A DNA stretch of 64,000 bases, from NCBI GenBank assembly GCA_037953625.1, contig CM075656.1, forward strand, positions 30,276,001-30,340,000, in the 5' to 3' direction. Positions 47,163 through 59,386 of this stretch are shown here, piece after piece. The notes beneath the pieces are model-generated. The model was not told the origin of the DNA. It did not search any database and saw nothing but the letters and a program-made list of their open reading frames with translations. The stretch's first letter is position 1; each line of letters begins with the position of its first letter. The stretch is from Crotalaria pallida. Taxonomy: Eukaryota > Streptophyta > Magnoliopsida > Fabales > Fabaceae. Both the position numbers and the translations under genes were made by a program.

Positions 47163-50100
47163 TGTAACACCCCAATTTTTGTCTTCTGAATTTTAAATAA
47201 ATTAATATTCAATAGTAATGGTATAATTAATTTAAGTTGATTCAAAAGCTTCATTTTTGTACATTATGTACTTAAAGAAATATAAGAATACGTCGTATAT
47301 TTTTATATATTAAATTTGTACAAAAATATTAGTTTTGCAATTCAGTCCTTGGGGTAGGACCTAATTGCAATATTGAAAAGGTTTTTGGAGGGAAGTTATT
47401 AAAAATATAATTTTTTGGAAATTTTCATCGTGGTAATTGATTACCACGACTTGGTAATCGATTACCAAAGTGCAGAACAGCCAACAATGAGTGAGTATGG
47501 TGAGTCATCTCCCTTGAATACCAGAATTGACACGAATCAAGCTCCAAGACACGTCCTTGGACTCGTGTCGCACTGCATGAACACCAAATTTGTCTATATA
47601 AGGCTTATGATTGAAGGCTTTGTGTCTTTTTGCCTAAGTTTGGGGTTGAAACTCTGTTTAGGGTTCTTAATTTTGAACCTTCGATTCTTCTTCGATTATG
47701 AGAGCTAGATCATGAGTTATACACCTTTGTAAAGCTTGAATCACGGGCTTTACATAGCTACCAAATTTGTGAGCTGAAAGTGAGTGTAGAGCAAGTTGTG
47801 AGCTTGGGAAGTTGGGTGTTCGAATCTATCAAACCAGACTTCAAAGTTGAGGAACTGACTTTGAGATTTGATTATGGTAAGCTCAAGTTTCCTCTTGATT
47901 TGAAACTTGTTTGATTTCAAAGTTTATGTTGCATATAATGTAATTTAACCTTTTTCCCCAAATGTTATGCATATTTGATGGATCAATTTCTCTGGTCTTG
48001 TGACCTTGGTGAGACTGCTCTGCATGCATGAAGCTGAAAAGGGATTTTGTGGAAATTGGAGTTTGACAGTTTCTTTCAGTCAAGCCTCTGTCCAAACACA
48101 AATCTAAGGTATGAGGGAAGCTTACCATTTGCTAGAATGAGAATGAAATACAATGGAACATAGGATAAGCCACCATGAGGCTTTAAGGGCTTAGTTTGAA
48201 ATAGGACTTTGGCTTTGAGGCCAATCTGAGCCATAAGACTTGTTTGAATAAGTTTGGATTGATGCATGTGAACTTAATTGATGCTAAAACCATGATAAAA
48301 ATGAGTATATGTGAAATTGATACTTGAAGTTGTTGAATTTCATGTTTTTATGCATAATGAAATGGATTTGAGTAATTTCTGAGAATTGATGTGTTCTCTG
48401 TAGTTGAGCAAGTTCTATTTGATGCATGCATGCTGTATAAACATTGAATCCATGAATTAATTGAGTATTTTGTGTTTTGACACTATGAGTTGTTAATTTA
48501 CATGTTTTAATGCATAATTATGTGAATTTATGTAATCACTGTGGATTAATGTGATTTCAGTACTTGAACATGTTCAAAATGTGTTTTGTCAACCTTGTAA
48601 ATGTTTGGTTAAAGTTAATTTTGGTTAGAAATAAAAATGGTATGTCAAAACCTATTTTTCAGTGTTCTGCTGTCATGGATAATCGATTACCATGACCTGG
48701 TAATCGATTATCATGATGAGTTCTGACACAGCATGTGAAAATATACGTGATAATCGATTACCAGATTCTGATAATCGATTACCAGATTCTGATAATCGAT
48801 TATCAATGCTGAAAATGCTTAAAAATGCCATTTTAATTTCTGAACCATTATTGTTTGGCTTAAATCAAATTCTTGGACATGATAAATGACTGAAATAGGT
48901 CTGATCGGGTATTCTCTAATTTTCCTGAATTTATCCATGGAATATGTTTAAATTACTTCAAGATAATGATGGATATTATCAAGTAACTCAAATACCAATC
49001 AATGAATTTAATTGTGATGCATTCATGCATGGAGTTTGGATGATAGATCGAATTGTCATGGTTATTTGGTATAACCTGAGGAGGGTCTCTGGGAGTGCCA
49101 AACACGTCCTGCTTGATGACACGTTTATTTGTAATAAATGGAAATGTGGCCAGTGTGAGATACTGATGATGTGATTGTTACGTTGGAGTGTGACGTCTGC
49201 AAGATTGCGGCCTTTTGAATCACTACCAAGCGCTAGCGTAATACATTTAAAAGGAATTGTACCCCGTAAAGGTACCGAGTACACAAATTGTACATGAAGT
49301 TATAAGGTGGCCGTCCCGGAGTATGGGAAATAGTTTATGTGGAAGATAGGACTGATGATAGGACATTCATGCATCATACATCTTGCATTGAAAGTAAAAT
49401 AGAATGGCGTGTGTTCATTTGTAGATGTATTTCTTTCATGCTGGACTACCTAACTGTGATTGTTAGAAATTTTATTCCCATTTGATGATGCAAATGTGTA
49501 TAGCTTACCCCTGCCCTTTTAGGTATTGGTTTGATACCTTATCGAGTTAGAATTCAGTGGGAATGGATGTTCCTAAGGCCTAGGCAGTTTATAGAAAGTA
49601 CGGATTAGGAACTCTTGATACAGCTCTTGAAGACCCGACCCGAAAATGGAATGGACGAAGGACCAGTGATCAGCTCTGGAACGTCATTACTTTGATAATA
49701 CTTATAATACACATGTTTTGAAAATTTATAATAGAGATTGGCTTTGGGTTCATATATTGATATTAATGTGGTACTTGCGAATTTTAGGTGCTCAATTTTA
49801 TAGACAAGAGTTCATATTATATTTTGTAAACCTTGGATAATTAATATAAATCATCATGTTATATTTCCGCTAACTCTGATTTTAGTATTCAAACTCGGTA
49901 TGAAGAAAGCATTATTTAAGTTAACCTCCTGAGATAACTCTACTCACTAATTAAGCTATTTTCTAGGAAAGCATAAGTTTGCGAAAGCTATTTTCCGCCA
50001 TCAATGTTATCCAGGAATGATTTTAATTACTTAATGTTGGAGACTTTCTTCTACCGAACCCAGTTTCAAGTCAAGTACCGCAACTTAATATATTCAGAAA

Positions 50101-50196
50101 GGAAATTTTTATGTCTGGATTTTCTAGCTATCACTTTGAATAATATGAAATTTTTTGAAAGTATATATATATATATATATAACAAGGGGCGTTACA
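47163..50196 (+). repeat. 5' LTR of element C
   Basis: 3034 bp, TGTAACACCCC to GGGGCGTTACA. It shares collinear landmarks with LTR A: GACACGTCCTTGG-like, CACCATGAGGCTTaAAGGGCT, and CTCTGGGAGTGCCAAA. ATCGAT palindromes occur at 47431-47470 and 48678-48812. Donor-like CTAAG|GTATGAGGG lies at 48108/48109 and acceptor-like CCCTTTTAG|GTATTG at 49522. Confidence 0.85.
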
Positions 50197-50201
50197 TTTT
50201 G

Positions 50202-50213
50202 TGGTATCAGAGC
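50202..50213 (+). other. Primer-binding site of element C
   Basis: TGGTATCAGAGC five bases after the LTR. Confidence 0.88.
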
Positions 50214-50499
50214 AACGGTCCTGATTCTCGGTCCTTGGGTGTGTGGTCCAATACGTTGGTCATCACGATTTGTGGAGTTTTATGTAAAGTATGTTCTTAC
50301 ATACTTCTAATTGAAGTAAGGGTTCTATCTCTTGGCCCCTCGCATGTGGCCTTGTGCTTGTTTGTTAGTGAGTAAGGTAATCTAAGTCGAAGTATGATAG
50401 TGATATACTTCTTTTTAGATCTGTTTTAAACCCTAAGTCCCTAGTGCTAATATTCTACGGCAACCAGGAATCAATGAGGATTGATTTCTACGGACCCGA

Positions 50500-51540
50500 T
50501 AGTAAGCTGGAAACTCGAAGGAGAGCATTTACCCTCAGTGGTATGAGAGCTAATTAATCCTCAAACTTAGTGTAAGGAAGTCATCTCCTTAATAATCTGC
50601 TTTGCAGATTTATAACTCTGAAGCTATCTATTCTCTGGTGAGGACGTGAATCGACTGAATTTGTCAGTATTTGATTTACCTCAAGGTGGAAACTTCACTT
50701 CTACAAGTTTCCTTGTGATTGCTTCCAAGGTATGTCTAAGCTGTTCTATGGAATGATAAGACCATATCTTTGGAGGGAACCTAGTCTGACTACTTTTGTA
50801 ATAATTATGTGAATCTTCGGTTTGGATTGGCTGTCTAAAAACCAAGTGATAATCGATTATGATAAAAAGTTAGTTATCTATAAGAACCCAGAACCCGTCG
50901 GGTATGTGTGTTCGTTTACCTTGAAGGTAGGAATAGGAGAAAGATATCAATCGATCGAGGAAATTCCGGTGGATAAGGATTTTCCAGAGGTGTTACCGTG
51001 TTTGCCGCCAAGGAAAGAGGATTGAGCATGGAATGAGTTGTTGAGCATCAACATTTTCTAAGGATGACTTAAGTCCGGGTTATTATCAAATCGGGATTCT
51101 AAAAAGAGATATTCCCAAGGCAGCATTTCAATCCCAATACGGACACTACGAGTAAGTAGTAATGCTGTTTAGATTGACTCATGCCTTGCTATCTTCCTGG
51201 GCTACATGAACATAATTTCTAGACCTTATCTGAATTCTTTTGTGCTAGTGCTCATTGAAGATACCTTAAATATTTTGAAGAATTTCAAGGATCATGTGAA
51301 ATATTTCGAGATCATGTTGGAAATCTTAACGGAAAAGTGGTGGTATGCTAATCTCTCCAAGTTCAAGTCTGGTGGAATGAAGTTAAGTCTTTGAGATGAG
51401 TGATCTCTAAGGAGGGAACAATTAAAGACCCACCAAAGCAGGATTCAATTCTGCAATAGGAATAACCTAGGTCAGCCGCTGAATTTCGAAGTTCCTTAGG
51501 GCTGACTGGGTATTATTGTAGGTTCTCAAGTAGTGATAAG
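50500..51540 (+). pseudogene. Protease and reverse transcriptase remnant of element C
   Basis: Fragmented frames: AFTLSG (protease spacer), then LDWLSKNQVIIDYDKKLVIY, FPEVLPCLPPRKED, a DDLSPGYYQIGILKRDIPK-like stretch at about 51063, and MNIISRPYLNSFVLVLIEDT with KWWYANLSKFKS (51206-51394). This is the usual gypsy order into the fingers and palm. Stops and frameshifts are frequent, and the catalytic YVDD-equivalent has become LIED. Confidence 0.82.
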
Positions 51541-51575
51541 TTTGCGAAAGTTATTTTCCGCCATCAAAGTTACGC

Positions 51576-52587
51576 AAAGAATTGAAATCCTTCCTTTTCT
51601 TTATCCTTTTCTGTGTAACCTTTATTTTTTGTATGATTCCAAATTCTCGATCTCAAGTCCGAGCGCACAGGTTTGTAAGTTGTTGTGCTAATCTTGAAAG
51701 TATGACAGATGATATAATTGCATCATAACTATGCGACAATTTTGCTTTTAAAACAGTGGATTTTTTTACAACACTACCATCATCAACATCATTTTTTAAC
51801 ATTATTAAATTTTTAATTTTTGTGTGTGCATAATTTTTTTCATTCACACTTTATTTTGAACATCCCCTTCTGATTCTGTTCATGTAAGGTGAAGTTAAGG
51901 TGTTCAACAAAAGCTCCGGCTTAGAGATAAGTTGCAATGTGATATTCTCATTTTTTTCCTTTTTATGCTATTCATTTGTTTGGAGTTTCTAATTTTTTTT
52001 ATACACAACAAATTTATTAGCACAAGAAATCTAATCAAGCATCATAGTATATATGAACCTCACCTTCTATAAAGTGTTCGAACATATGTGCACAATCATG
52101 TGCTCAAATTAGATCGGAACCAATCAAAAGCAATACATAAGAGTTTACTTTACGAGAATGTGAAGCGAATAATATTGGAGTTTCTAATACTGAAGATTAG
52201 TTCATTTATTTTTTTGCTTTTCAGTTAGTCTAACCTTACCAATTACAAATTTCTATAGAAACCTGTGAATTCCATTAAGAATTATTTCTATAAGCCATTT
52301 TAAGAGATGAAATGTAATATAGTTATCATATATTTTCACAACCAGTATTTAAGGACACGCTTCGGTAAATAGCCTAATTAATTTATTCAACGAGTATTAT
52401 TTTTAGGTAGAAATTCAATTCCTCGCCAAGAATTGGTTAGGTATGCAACAATTTTTGCTATGCCATCCCATATATATCAACCATAATTTGCAGAAAAAAA
52501 AGAGTCCCAGCATACTCAAGGCTTACTCATCACCTTGCTCTTCTACCCACACTAAATACAATAAAAAAGGGTTCAATTAAGCAGGTC
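51576..52587. other. Intergenic, nothing recognised
   Basis: AT-rich sequence between element C and the LINE. The short open frame at 51653-51847 (minus) shows no family features. No LTR A/C-type 3' end follows. Confidence 0.45.
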
Positions 52588-52609
52588 AATAATTCAAAAG
52601 CAATTAACT

Positions 52610-52947
52610 GGTTTCAGGAAAGGTGATTTTCCTTTTAAGTATCTTGGTATGCTACTTTCTGCAAGGAAATAGTCTATTGCAACTTGCTAGGTCCTAATTG
52701 ACAAGATTACCAGGAGAATTGAGACTTGGAAATCAAGGAACATGTCATATCAAGGAAGGTGTTGTTTGATTAACTCAGTCTTGTTAAGCCTGCATACTTA
52801 TTGGGCCTCAGTATTTATTATTCCTAAATCTGTATTGAAGGAAGTGGAAAGGAAATGTAGGCAGTTTCTGTGGGGTTTAGATGCAAATAATAACTACTCA
52901 GCTGCTGTTTCCTGAAATGTTGTCTACAGGAACAAGAAATTTGGTGG
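52610..52947 (+). pseudogene. LINE reverse transcriptase C-terminal part
   Basis: In one frame: FPFKYLGMLLSARK, then (after a stop) LIDKITRRIETWKSRNMSYQ, LINSVLLSLHTYWASVFIIP and RKCRQFLWG. This is the thumb and post-RT region of plant L1-type LINEs. Three in-frame stops are present (two between KYLG and LIDK, one at AAVS*NVV). Element E is inserted right after KKFGG. Confidence 0.85.
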
Positions 52948-55900
52948 TGTAACATCCCTAATTTTAATCCCTAGTATAATTATAAGTTTTATCGAATTAA
53001 ATAATTGTTTTCTTGAAATCAATCATTTAAGCGTTGGGCATTTTCATATAATATCCTATAATATTTGTGAAAGTATATTTTTATTAATCGTATATTTCCA
53101 AAGTACTAACTTTATGACATCTCTATTTATATTAGGGTGACATGTAAACTATGTTATTGGTATTCTCTTTAAATAATACTAATACTACTAATAAAATAAA
53201 AAATATATAATAATAATGTTGTGTGTAGGTGTTGAAAAAAAGAAAGAAAAAAAAAAACAACAACAACGTGAGTGTGTGTGCTGTGTGAAGGGAAAACCCT
53301 AAACACCCTTCTTCTTGGCCAAGTGAGCCACCACCCCCTATCCCTCAATGTCTCTCTCCCTCGTTAGCTCTCTCCCTCCGCCGCCTCCAAGCTTGCGGCC
53401 GCCAGCCACTGTCGCCACCATCACCAGCGCTGTTGACATCGTGTCTCTCTCTCCCTCTTCCGCGTCTCACTCTTCCTCTCTCCTTGGGCCGCTGCGCCGC
53501 TGCCACTCGAGTCCTCCATCCATTCTCAACTTGTGCCGCCAGCACTCACCATGAACTAGGACCTCGCGATCTCCCTCTCTCTAAGTGCTACGAATCGCGA
53601 GTTCTAACCTTCCATTACCACCAAATGAAGCCAAGCCGCCGCCACCGTCAAAGATTGCAGAACCGCGAACTGGAACCAAGGACAAAAGTCAAGTTCGACG
53701 CCTCCTCCACGTTGTGTCTTTGTTGAAGGTTCAACCCAAAACCGAACCACCTCCGGTGTTGTCGCCACCCCTCCCTCAATCACCGCCACCGGCTTGCAAA
53801 TCGCGAGCCGACCTTCATCCTTGCCTCCTCGTGTCACGTCTGCAGTGGGTTCGAATCGAACAGCCATGAGGGGACCTTCACCAATCGCAAACCGGCAACC
53901 GTTGCGGGTCTGGACTGAACCACCGCCACCCTTAGGAGTTGCTGCCGTGCCTTCCCTCACTGCCTTGGTTGGGGTAACCATAAACCCCTTGGATTGATCT
54001 ACAGCAATGAAGAAGATGAAGTGAGTCAAACCGGTTGGACCAGTGTTTCCATGAACCGAACCGGGTCGAAGCGGATGTGGGTTTTTGCTGAACCGGAGTT
54101 TGTTGCTGCTGCTGGTTGGGTTCAACCGAGTTGGGTCGGTGCGAATGGTTGGATCGGGATCGAATGGACCGTTGTCGAATCGGGAGCTCTCTGCATGCCT
54201 TCAAATTGTTTCTAATAGAACCCTGAGGTAAGGGGTGTTTTACCTTGCTTTAGAGAGTACTTTCTGGTTAGTTATAATACCTGCGAAGAATATATGAGTA
54301 TGTGTGTGATTGAATTTTTAGGTAATTAATCGAGACTAAAAGTAAAGGATGAAAATAAACAAAAGAAAATCTAATTGAATAGGGTGATTTGAAATGTGTT
54401 TTAAGTGCAAAATGTGAATATGAAATATCGCATGTTAAAGATTATGATGTAAGTGCTATTTGATTATATATATATATGCTCAAGGTTAAAATGCTAATGT
54501 GTATGGTTATTGGGAAAAATATAATTATGCTTGGACTGCACGTAAGTTGATCGTAAATGGTGATGATATGTTGAACGATGAAAAGAGATACTAAATAAAG
54601 AAAAAAAAAGGGGAAATTGAATTGTATGAGAATATGTACAATTTATTATATGTTTGAGTTTGATATTTAGAATGGATAATATAGACCTAAGTGTAAATAA
54701 TGAACTTAAAGCAAAAGAAGTTTAAATTGATACGTGTAATTTAATGGGTGTGCTAAATGTTAGTTATTAATGTGTATGTCTAATTGAAGAAGTTGAAATT
54801 ATTGTTAGTGCTTGTGATTAATTTGATATGACGATTTTCATGTATGCCTAACTGATAAGTACGAATTCTTGAAGTGTATTTATGCATGAATGATAAACGA
54901 GTTATGTGTTGTACAGTCTGAAGGTTAAGTGATATAAAGGGAAAGGATTAAATTAAGAATATGAAATTTAGTTATTATTTGTGACTGAGTATATGTGATT
55001 AACTGTTATGTATGTCTGGCGGATTAAATGAAATATATGTGTGGAGTACAATTGGTAATTAAAAGATACAACAATTAAAGAGTAAGAGTATAAACCAAGA
55101 AAATGATTTAAATATGAAATGTGTATGTTCGATGCTAGATGTGCATGATTGCTTATTTGCTAGTGTGCGTTGTGGAAATGTGTGAAAATGAATATATGTA
55201 TATATACGGAATAGAAAGAGAATAAGGGCGATGCGGTTAAGCCGTAACCCAGAGGAAAAAGAAAAAGGGCGATGCGGTTAAGCCGTAACCCAGAGAAAAA
55301 GAAAAAGGGCGATGCGGTTAAGCCGTAACCCAGAGAAAATGAAAAAGGGCGATGCGGTTAAGCCGTAACCCAGAGAAAAAGAAAAAGGGCGATGCGGTTA
55401 AGCCGTAACCCAGAGAAAATGAAAAAGGGCGATGCGGTTAAGCCGTAACCAAGAGAAAAAGAAAAAGGGCGATGCGGTTAAGCCGTAACCCAGAGAAAAT
55501 GAAAAAGGGCGATGCGGTTAAGCCGTAACCCAGAGAAAAGGAAAAAGGGCGATGCGGTTAAGCCGTAACCCAGAGAAAATGAAAAAGGGCGATGCGGTTA
55601 AGCCGTAACCCAGAGAAAAGGAAAAAGGGCGATGCGGTTAAGCCGTAACCCAGAGAAAATGAAAAAGGGCGATGCGGTTAAGCCGTAACCCAGAGGAAAA
55701 AGAGAAAAGAAAAGTGAAAGCAAGAAATAACAAAAATGAATGAAAAGAAAGAAAAGAGTAAAGGAAAGAGAAATGTATTAGAAATGAAGAAGAAAGTATA
55801 TTAAGAAAAATGATAAGAATGATGGACGAAAGAAAAGATTATAGATGTGTATGGATTTGAATTGTTTGAGTTTGCTATGTTCTGAACTACGTGAAATGTT

Positions 55901-56358
55901 TGTGTTTGACTTTGTAGGTTATTATGTCTAGTTAGAAGCTATTCTCTACTTCATGTGTAAAGCTCACCCTTGCAACCATTTTTACAGGTTCAAAGTTTGA
56001 GCAGACACAGTTTCCGGCCGAGCAGGGGTACACTCCACACCATGGAGTGTAATTTAGTTAAGAGAGAATTATATTCCTTTTACTATAATTAATTTATTTT
56101 GGTTTAGAAGCAATTTGTTGTAAGCCCTGAGTTTTGTTTTAATCTGTTAGCAGGGCATGAAAATCAAATTAGTATATTTATAAATATTTTCTGAACTGTA
56201 CTGGTTTGACAGGTGAAAATTCTAAATTTTTGGGAAGTCCGATAAACAGAGGAAACTCTGTCGGATTTTCATTAAGATTTAAAAAGAAATTTTCAAGTCC
56301 AAATTAAAACTCAACTTAATTAGTTGTAATTAAGCTATGTAAATGTTAGGGTGTTACA
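52948..56358 (+). repeat. 5' LTR of element E
   Basis: 3411 bp. AT-rich upstream part with TATA-like sequence (53200-53213), a GC-rich segment (53340-54215), donor-like CCTGAG|GTAAGG at 54227/54228, a 12-copy 40-bp array (55226-55695) and acceptor-like TTTTACAG|GTTC at 55987. The GC-rich part holds open frames up to 173 codons on both strands, none with a known domain. Confidence 0.93.
55226..55695 (+). repeat. 40-bp minisatellite, 12 copies, in the 5' LTR of E
   Basis: Unit starts GGGCGATGCGGTTAAGCCGT and continues with AACCCAGAG and an A/G tract; unit starts are at 55226, 55267 and then every 40 bases to 55667. GGTTA and TAACC arms inside the unit can pair. Variation is mainly AAAAAG/AAATG in the linker. 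Confidence 0.95.
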
Positions 56359-56361
56359 TTA

Positions 56362-56373
56362 TGGTATCAGAGC
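56362..56373 (+). other. Primer-binding site of element E
   Basis: TGGTATCAGAGC three bases after the 5' LTR. Confidence 0.9.
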
Positions 56374-59369
56374 AGTTTCCCTCGGCCTATGGAGTGTGGA
56401 CTCACATCTCCTGTGCTTACTCACCAAGCGAGTAAGTTATAGTTAATAGCAGTTTATTCTAGTATCTATTTGTGTATTGCTAGAGTCATAATAGGTATGG
56501 TTGTGCATTTGCATTTCTTCCTTAAATTTTCTGCATTTGACTCATTGCACCAATTAACATTTTGTAAGTACTAATGATGACGTGTGCATTTGCTGGACTT
56601 GACTGAGTTATATTTTGATTGAAATATTTGGTCCTTGACTAGTGTTAGAGTTGAGGCATGATAAGGGCTTAGCTTGATTTCCGATTTTGAGCACATGCGT
56701 AATAATTTCTTACTTGGATGCATTCGGCCATCTCATGAACAAATAGGATAGGAGTTTGTTTAATGAAAATGAAATTATGTTGTGATTATTATGATGCATG
56801 CTAAGTGTTTGTTTTGACTTGATAGGTGTCTAAATGCTTAGTGTTTGACTTGATGTGTTGCTTTTAATAAATTGATTTGAGATTTACCAAGCAAAACCCG
56901 AAATTTTGTGAAAATGAATGTTTCATATTTAGAAATGGGCGAATGACGAGACTAAGGAAACAGAATACCCCAACGGGCTAGAGCACCAAGTTGCTACCTC
57001 TCCGGGAGAAAGTAATCTTTAGTCTCGGACCAAGTGAGCCAATTCTAAACCTGACAACACAAACCAAGACTTCGGTATTTTTGAACTTGAAATGATATCC
57101 GGAAAATTTTCTAAGAGTCCTTTAACCAAAACTTAGGCGACATGAGAATGGTCTTATCACCGATGTGTGTATACTTGAGACTGATCACCTCAAATATACA
57201 TCTACTGGGAGATATAATCATCTAGTCCTTAAGTTTCGGTAAGCATTTTGGAATTTTATAAATGTCTAAAGGAAATGAATAATGGAAACATATATATGAA
57301 TTATTATGATTATTAAACTCATTTAGGATAGCTTAGGTGCTGGACTTTGATGATTGATATGATAGTTGATAATATGAAAGAAGGTTAATGTTGTAGAACT
57401 TAGTAATTTTTACTTGTAGGTGGTTTTAGTAAATGAAAGTTGCACTACTCCGTTGACTCTAGAATTTTGATATGCTTCTATTACATACATATATATATAT
57501 ATGTATGTGTTCTGGCAATTAAGAGCTTGTTATAACTTCGGTTGGTATTTTTAGAAAAATATAAGTTGTTAGTTGTCGAGTTCGGAGAATGTAGTTTCGG
57601 GTTGTCAAGAGGTGTCTACAGTAGTACCTTCAGACACTCTGTTTGCCTTGAGGTTTAGTAGAATGCTTATTTATGCCATGATATTTGATTCTGGAAGGTT
57701 GCACATGATTTGAAAATGAATTGCTGTTTATTTGGATTTTTGGGTCGTAAAGTGTTTGTCGGGAAATCAGGGTTTTTAATATAATGGAAAACTGAGTTTT
57801 CGGGTTTAGGATGCTCAAATTGACATGAAATTTTTATGTGAGCTTCCTGAAGTTTAATTCATGTTTTATGTAAAATTTCAAGCTGCTTGGAGGAAGTTAG
57901 TATTTTAAATAAATGCGTTTTCACAATCAGACCAGACAGCTCCGGTGTCTCCGACACTGTGAACGCAGGGGAAAAATCGAGTCTAACGTGCTCCGATCGG
58001 TCTTAAAATTTTACAAAACCTTTGGCTAAGTATATATGATGTCTCTGTAAATTTTGAGGTCATTTGGAGTTTGTTTACTACCTTAAATAAATCTAACTTA
58101 GGTTCAGCCCCCGATGTTTACGGTGTTTTTGACAAAGTGGTCAGAGGGTTAAAACTAAACCTAAAGGACTCCGATCGACCTGAAAATTTACCACGATGTT
58201 CTTTTATATGTAGGGACACTACCTGTAAATTTTCATAACATTTGGAATTTAATTGGTATTTTTAAAAAATGCATCTTTGTTACAGCTATGTAGTTTTTCC
58301 GGTTTTCGGACTTTCGGGCAAGCAATGAAAACCATACCTCCCGAACTCCTTTTGTAACTAATTTTTGAATATGTTATCTTTGACCACTTGCATGTGAAGT
58401 AGGCCAAATTTCAAATAAATATGTGTTGATATGACATGAGTTTTATATACGTCCCAAATGTGTTATGTGTAAGCTTTCATTGACTTTTTGAATGTGTTTA
58501 TTGCAAACTTCATGCTAGTGTTTAATCAATGACTTGACTGGACTTGTGATATTGTTATGTTGCCTTTAGATGTGAAAGTTGTGAACGTGCAAGGTGTTAT
58601 GTAAATGTGATGTGATATGCTTTATTTTCCTTTTATGTCCTAGATGCGTGATCATATGTGTATGCTAGCTTGTTTGTCTAGTAAGGGTGAATTCTTTGCT
58701 TGTGTAGGTTTGAATACATGGCTGGACATTATGAATAACTTGTGATGTGCGATAAGATGGATTTGGTATGTTTAAGAATGTGATGCCCGATTATGCCTAA
58801 GTGTGTTATGCATTTCATAGGAGCAATTGTCATGCAATTTGCATAGACATACATATTAGGCCTTTCTCATTTGAAGTTGAATGTGTGGATAAATATTTTA
58901 TAAAGGTAACCAAATTCAAGGTTAAATGAGAATGGGTCATCCGTAGTGTGAGGAAGATATAAGGGAGTCAAGGGAAAGACGTTAGAAACGAATTAGAGCT
59001 TAGCATGAAAACCCTTAGAGATGACATAGAAAGACCCAAAGTAAATGAGTTAAGCATATTTATATTCACCTAAAGTTTCATTCCTTGTCCATGCCTATCT
59101 ATCTATCCAACTATCTAAATTCTTGAATTAGCAAATCTTGATCTTCCCGTAGTAGGTTCCTGTGTTGTTTTCTATCGGTTCGACCTTAGACGAAAATTTG
59201 GGATTGATGGGTCGGAAATAGATTGAAAAAAAACACCAAAGAGTATCGCTAGGAGCGTCATAAGTGGGGGAGTGAACCGGGAAAGAGTTAGATATCATAG
59301 TTAATGGCCCTGTTTAAGTGATGGTTATCCATTCGCTTAAACAAATCGGAATTTCGGGGACAAAATTCT
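56374..59369 (+). other. Interior of element E, no coding region
   Basis: About 3 kb with frequent stops in all frames; no open frame of 65 codons and no retroviral motif. Repeated phrases (TCCGATCGgtC..AAAATTT at about 57990 and 58170, both followed by a variable TGTAAATTTT) suggest internal duplication. The last 150 bases (TCGGGGACAAAATTCTC) match the 3' ends of coding gypsy elements. Confidence 0.7.
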
Positions 59370-59386
59370 CTTAAGTGGGAGAGAAT
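59370..59386 (+). other. Polypurine tract of element E
   Basis: CTTAAGTGGGAGAGAAT directly precedes the 3' LTR and resembles the tract of element A. Confidence 0.75.

Larger units (their letters stand above)
47163..51575 (+). mobile_element. Ty3/gypsy element C, 5' LTR plus truncated interior
   Basis: The 5' LTR 47163-50196 is followed by a primer-binding site and about 1.35 kb of interior with protease and reverse transcriptase traces. Most of gag and everything after reverse transcriptase is missing and no 3' LTR is present. It is related to element A (collinear LTR words). It sits in the copia RNase H of element D. Confidence 0.82.

Noticed and set aside
53348..54204. Frames up to 173 codons in LTR E
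   Set aside because: Frames open on both strands in a GC-rich LTR segment, with stops shared by both LTR copies and no domain; not called as genes.
55226..55695. CRISPR-like regularly spaced repeats
   Set aside because: The 40-bp units are contiguous with no unique spacers, and the setting is a plant LTR; this is a minisatellite.
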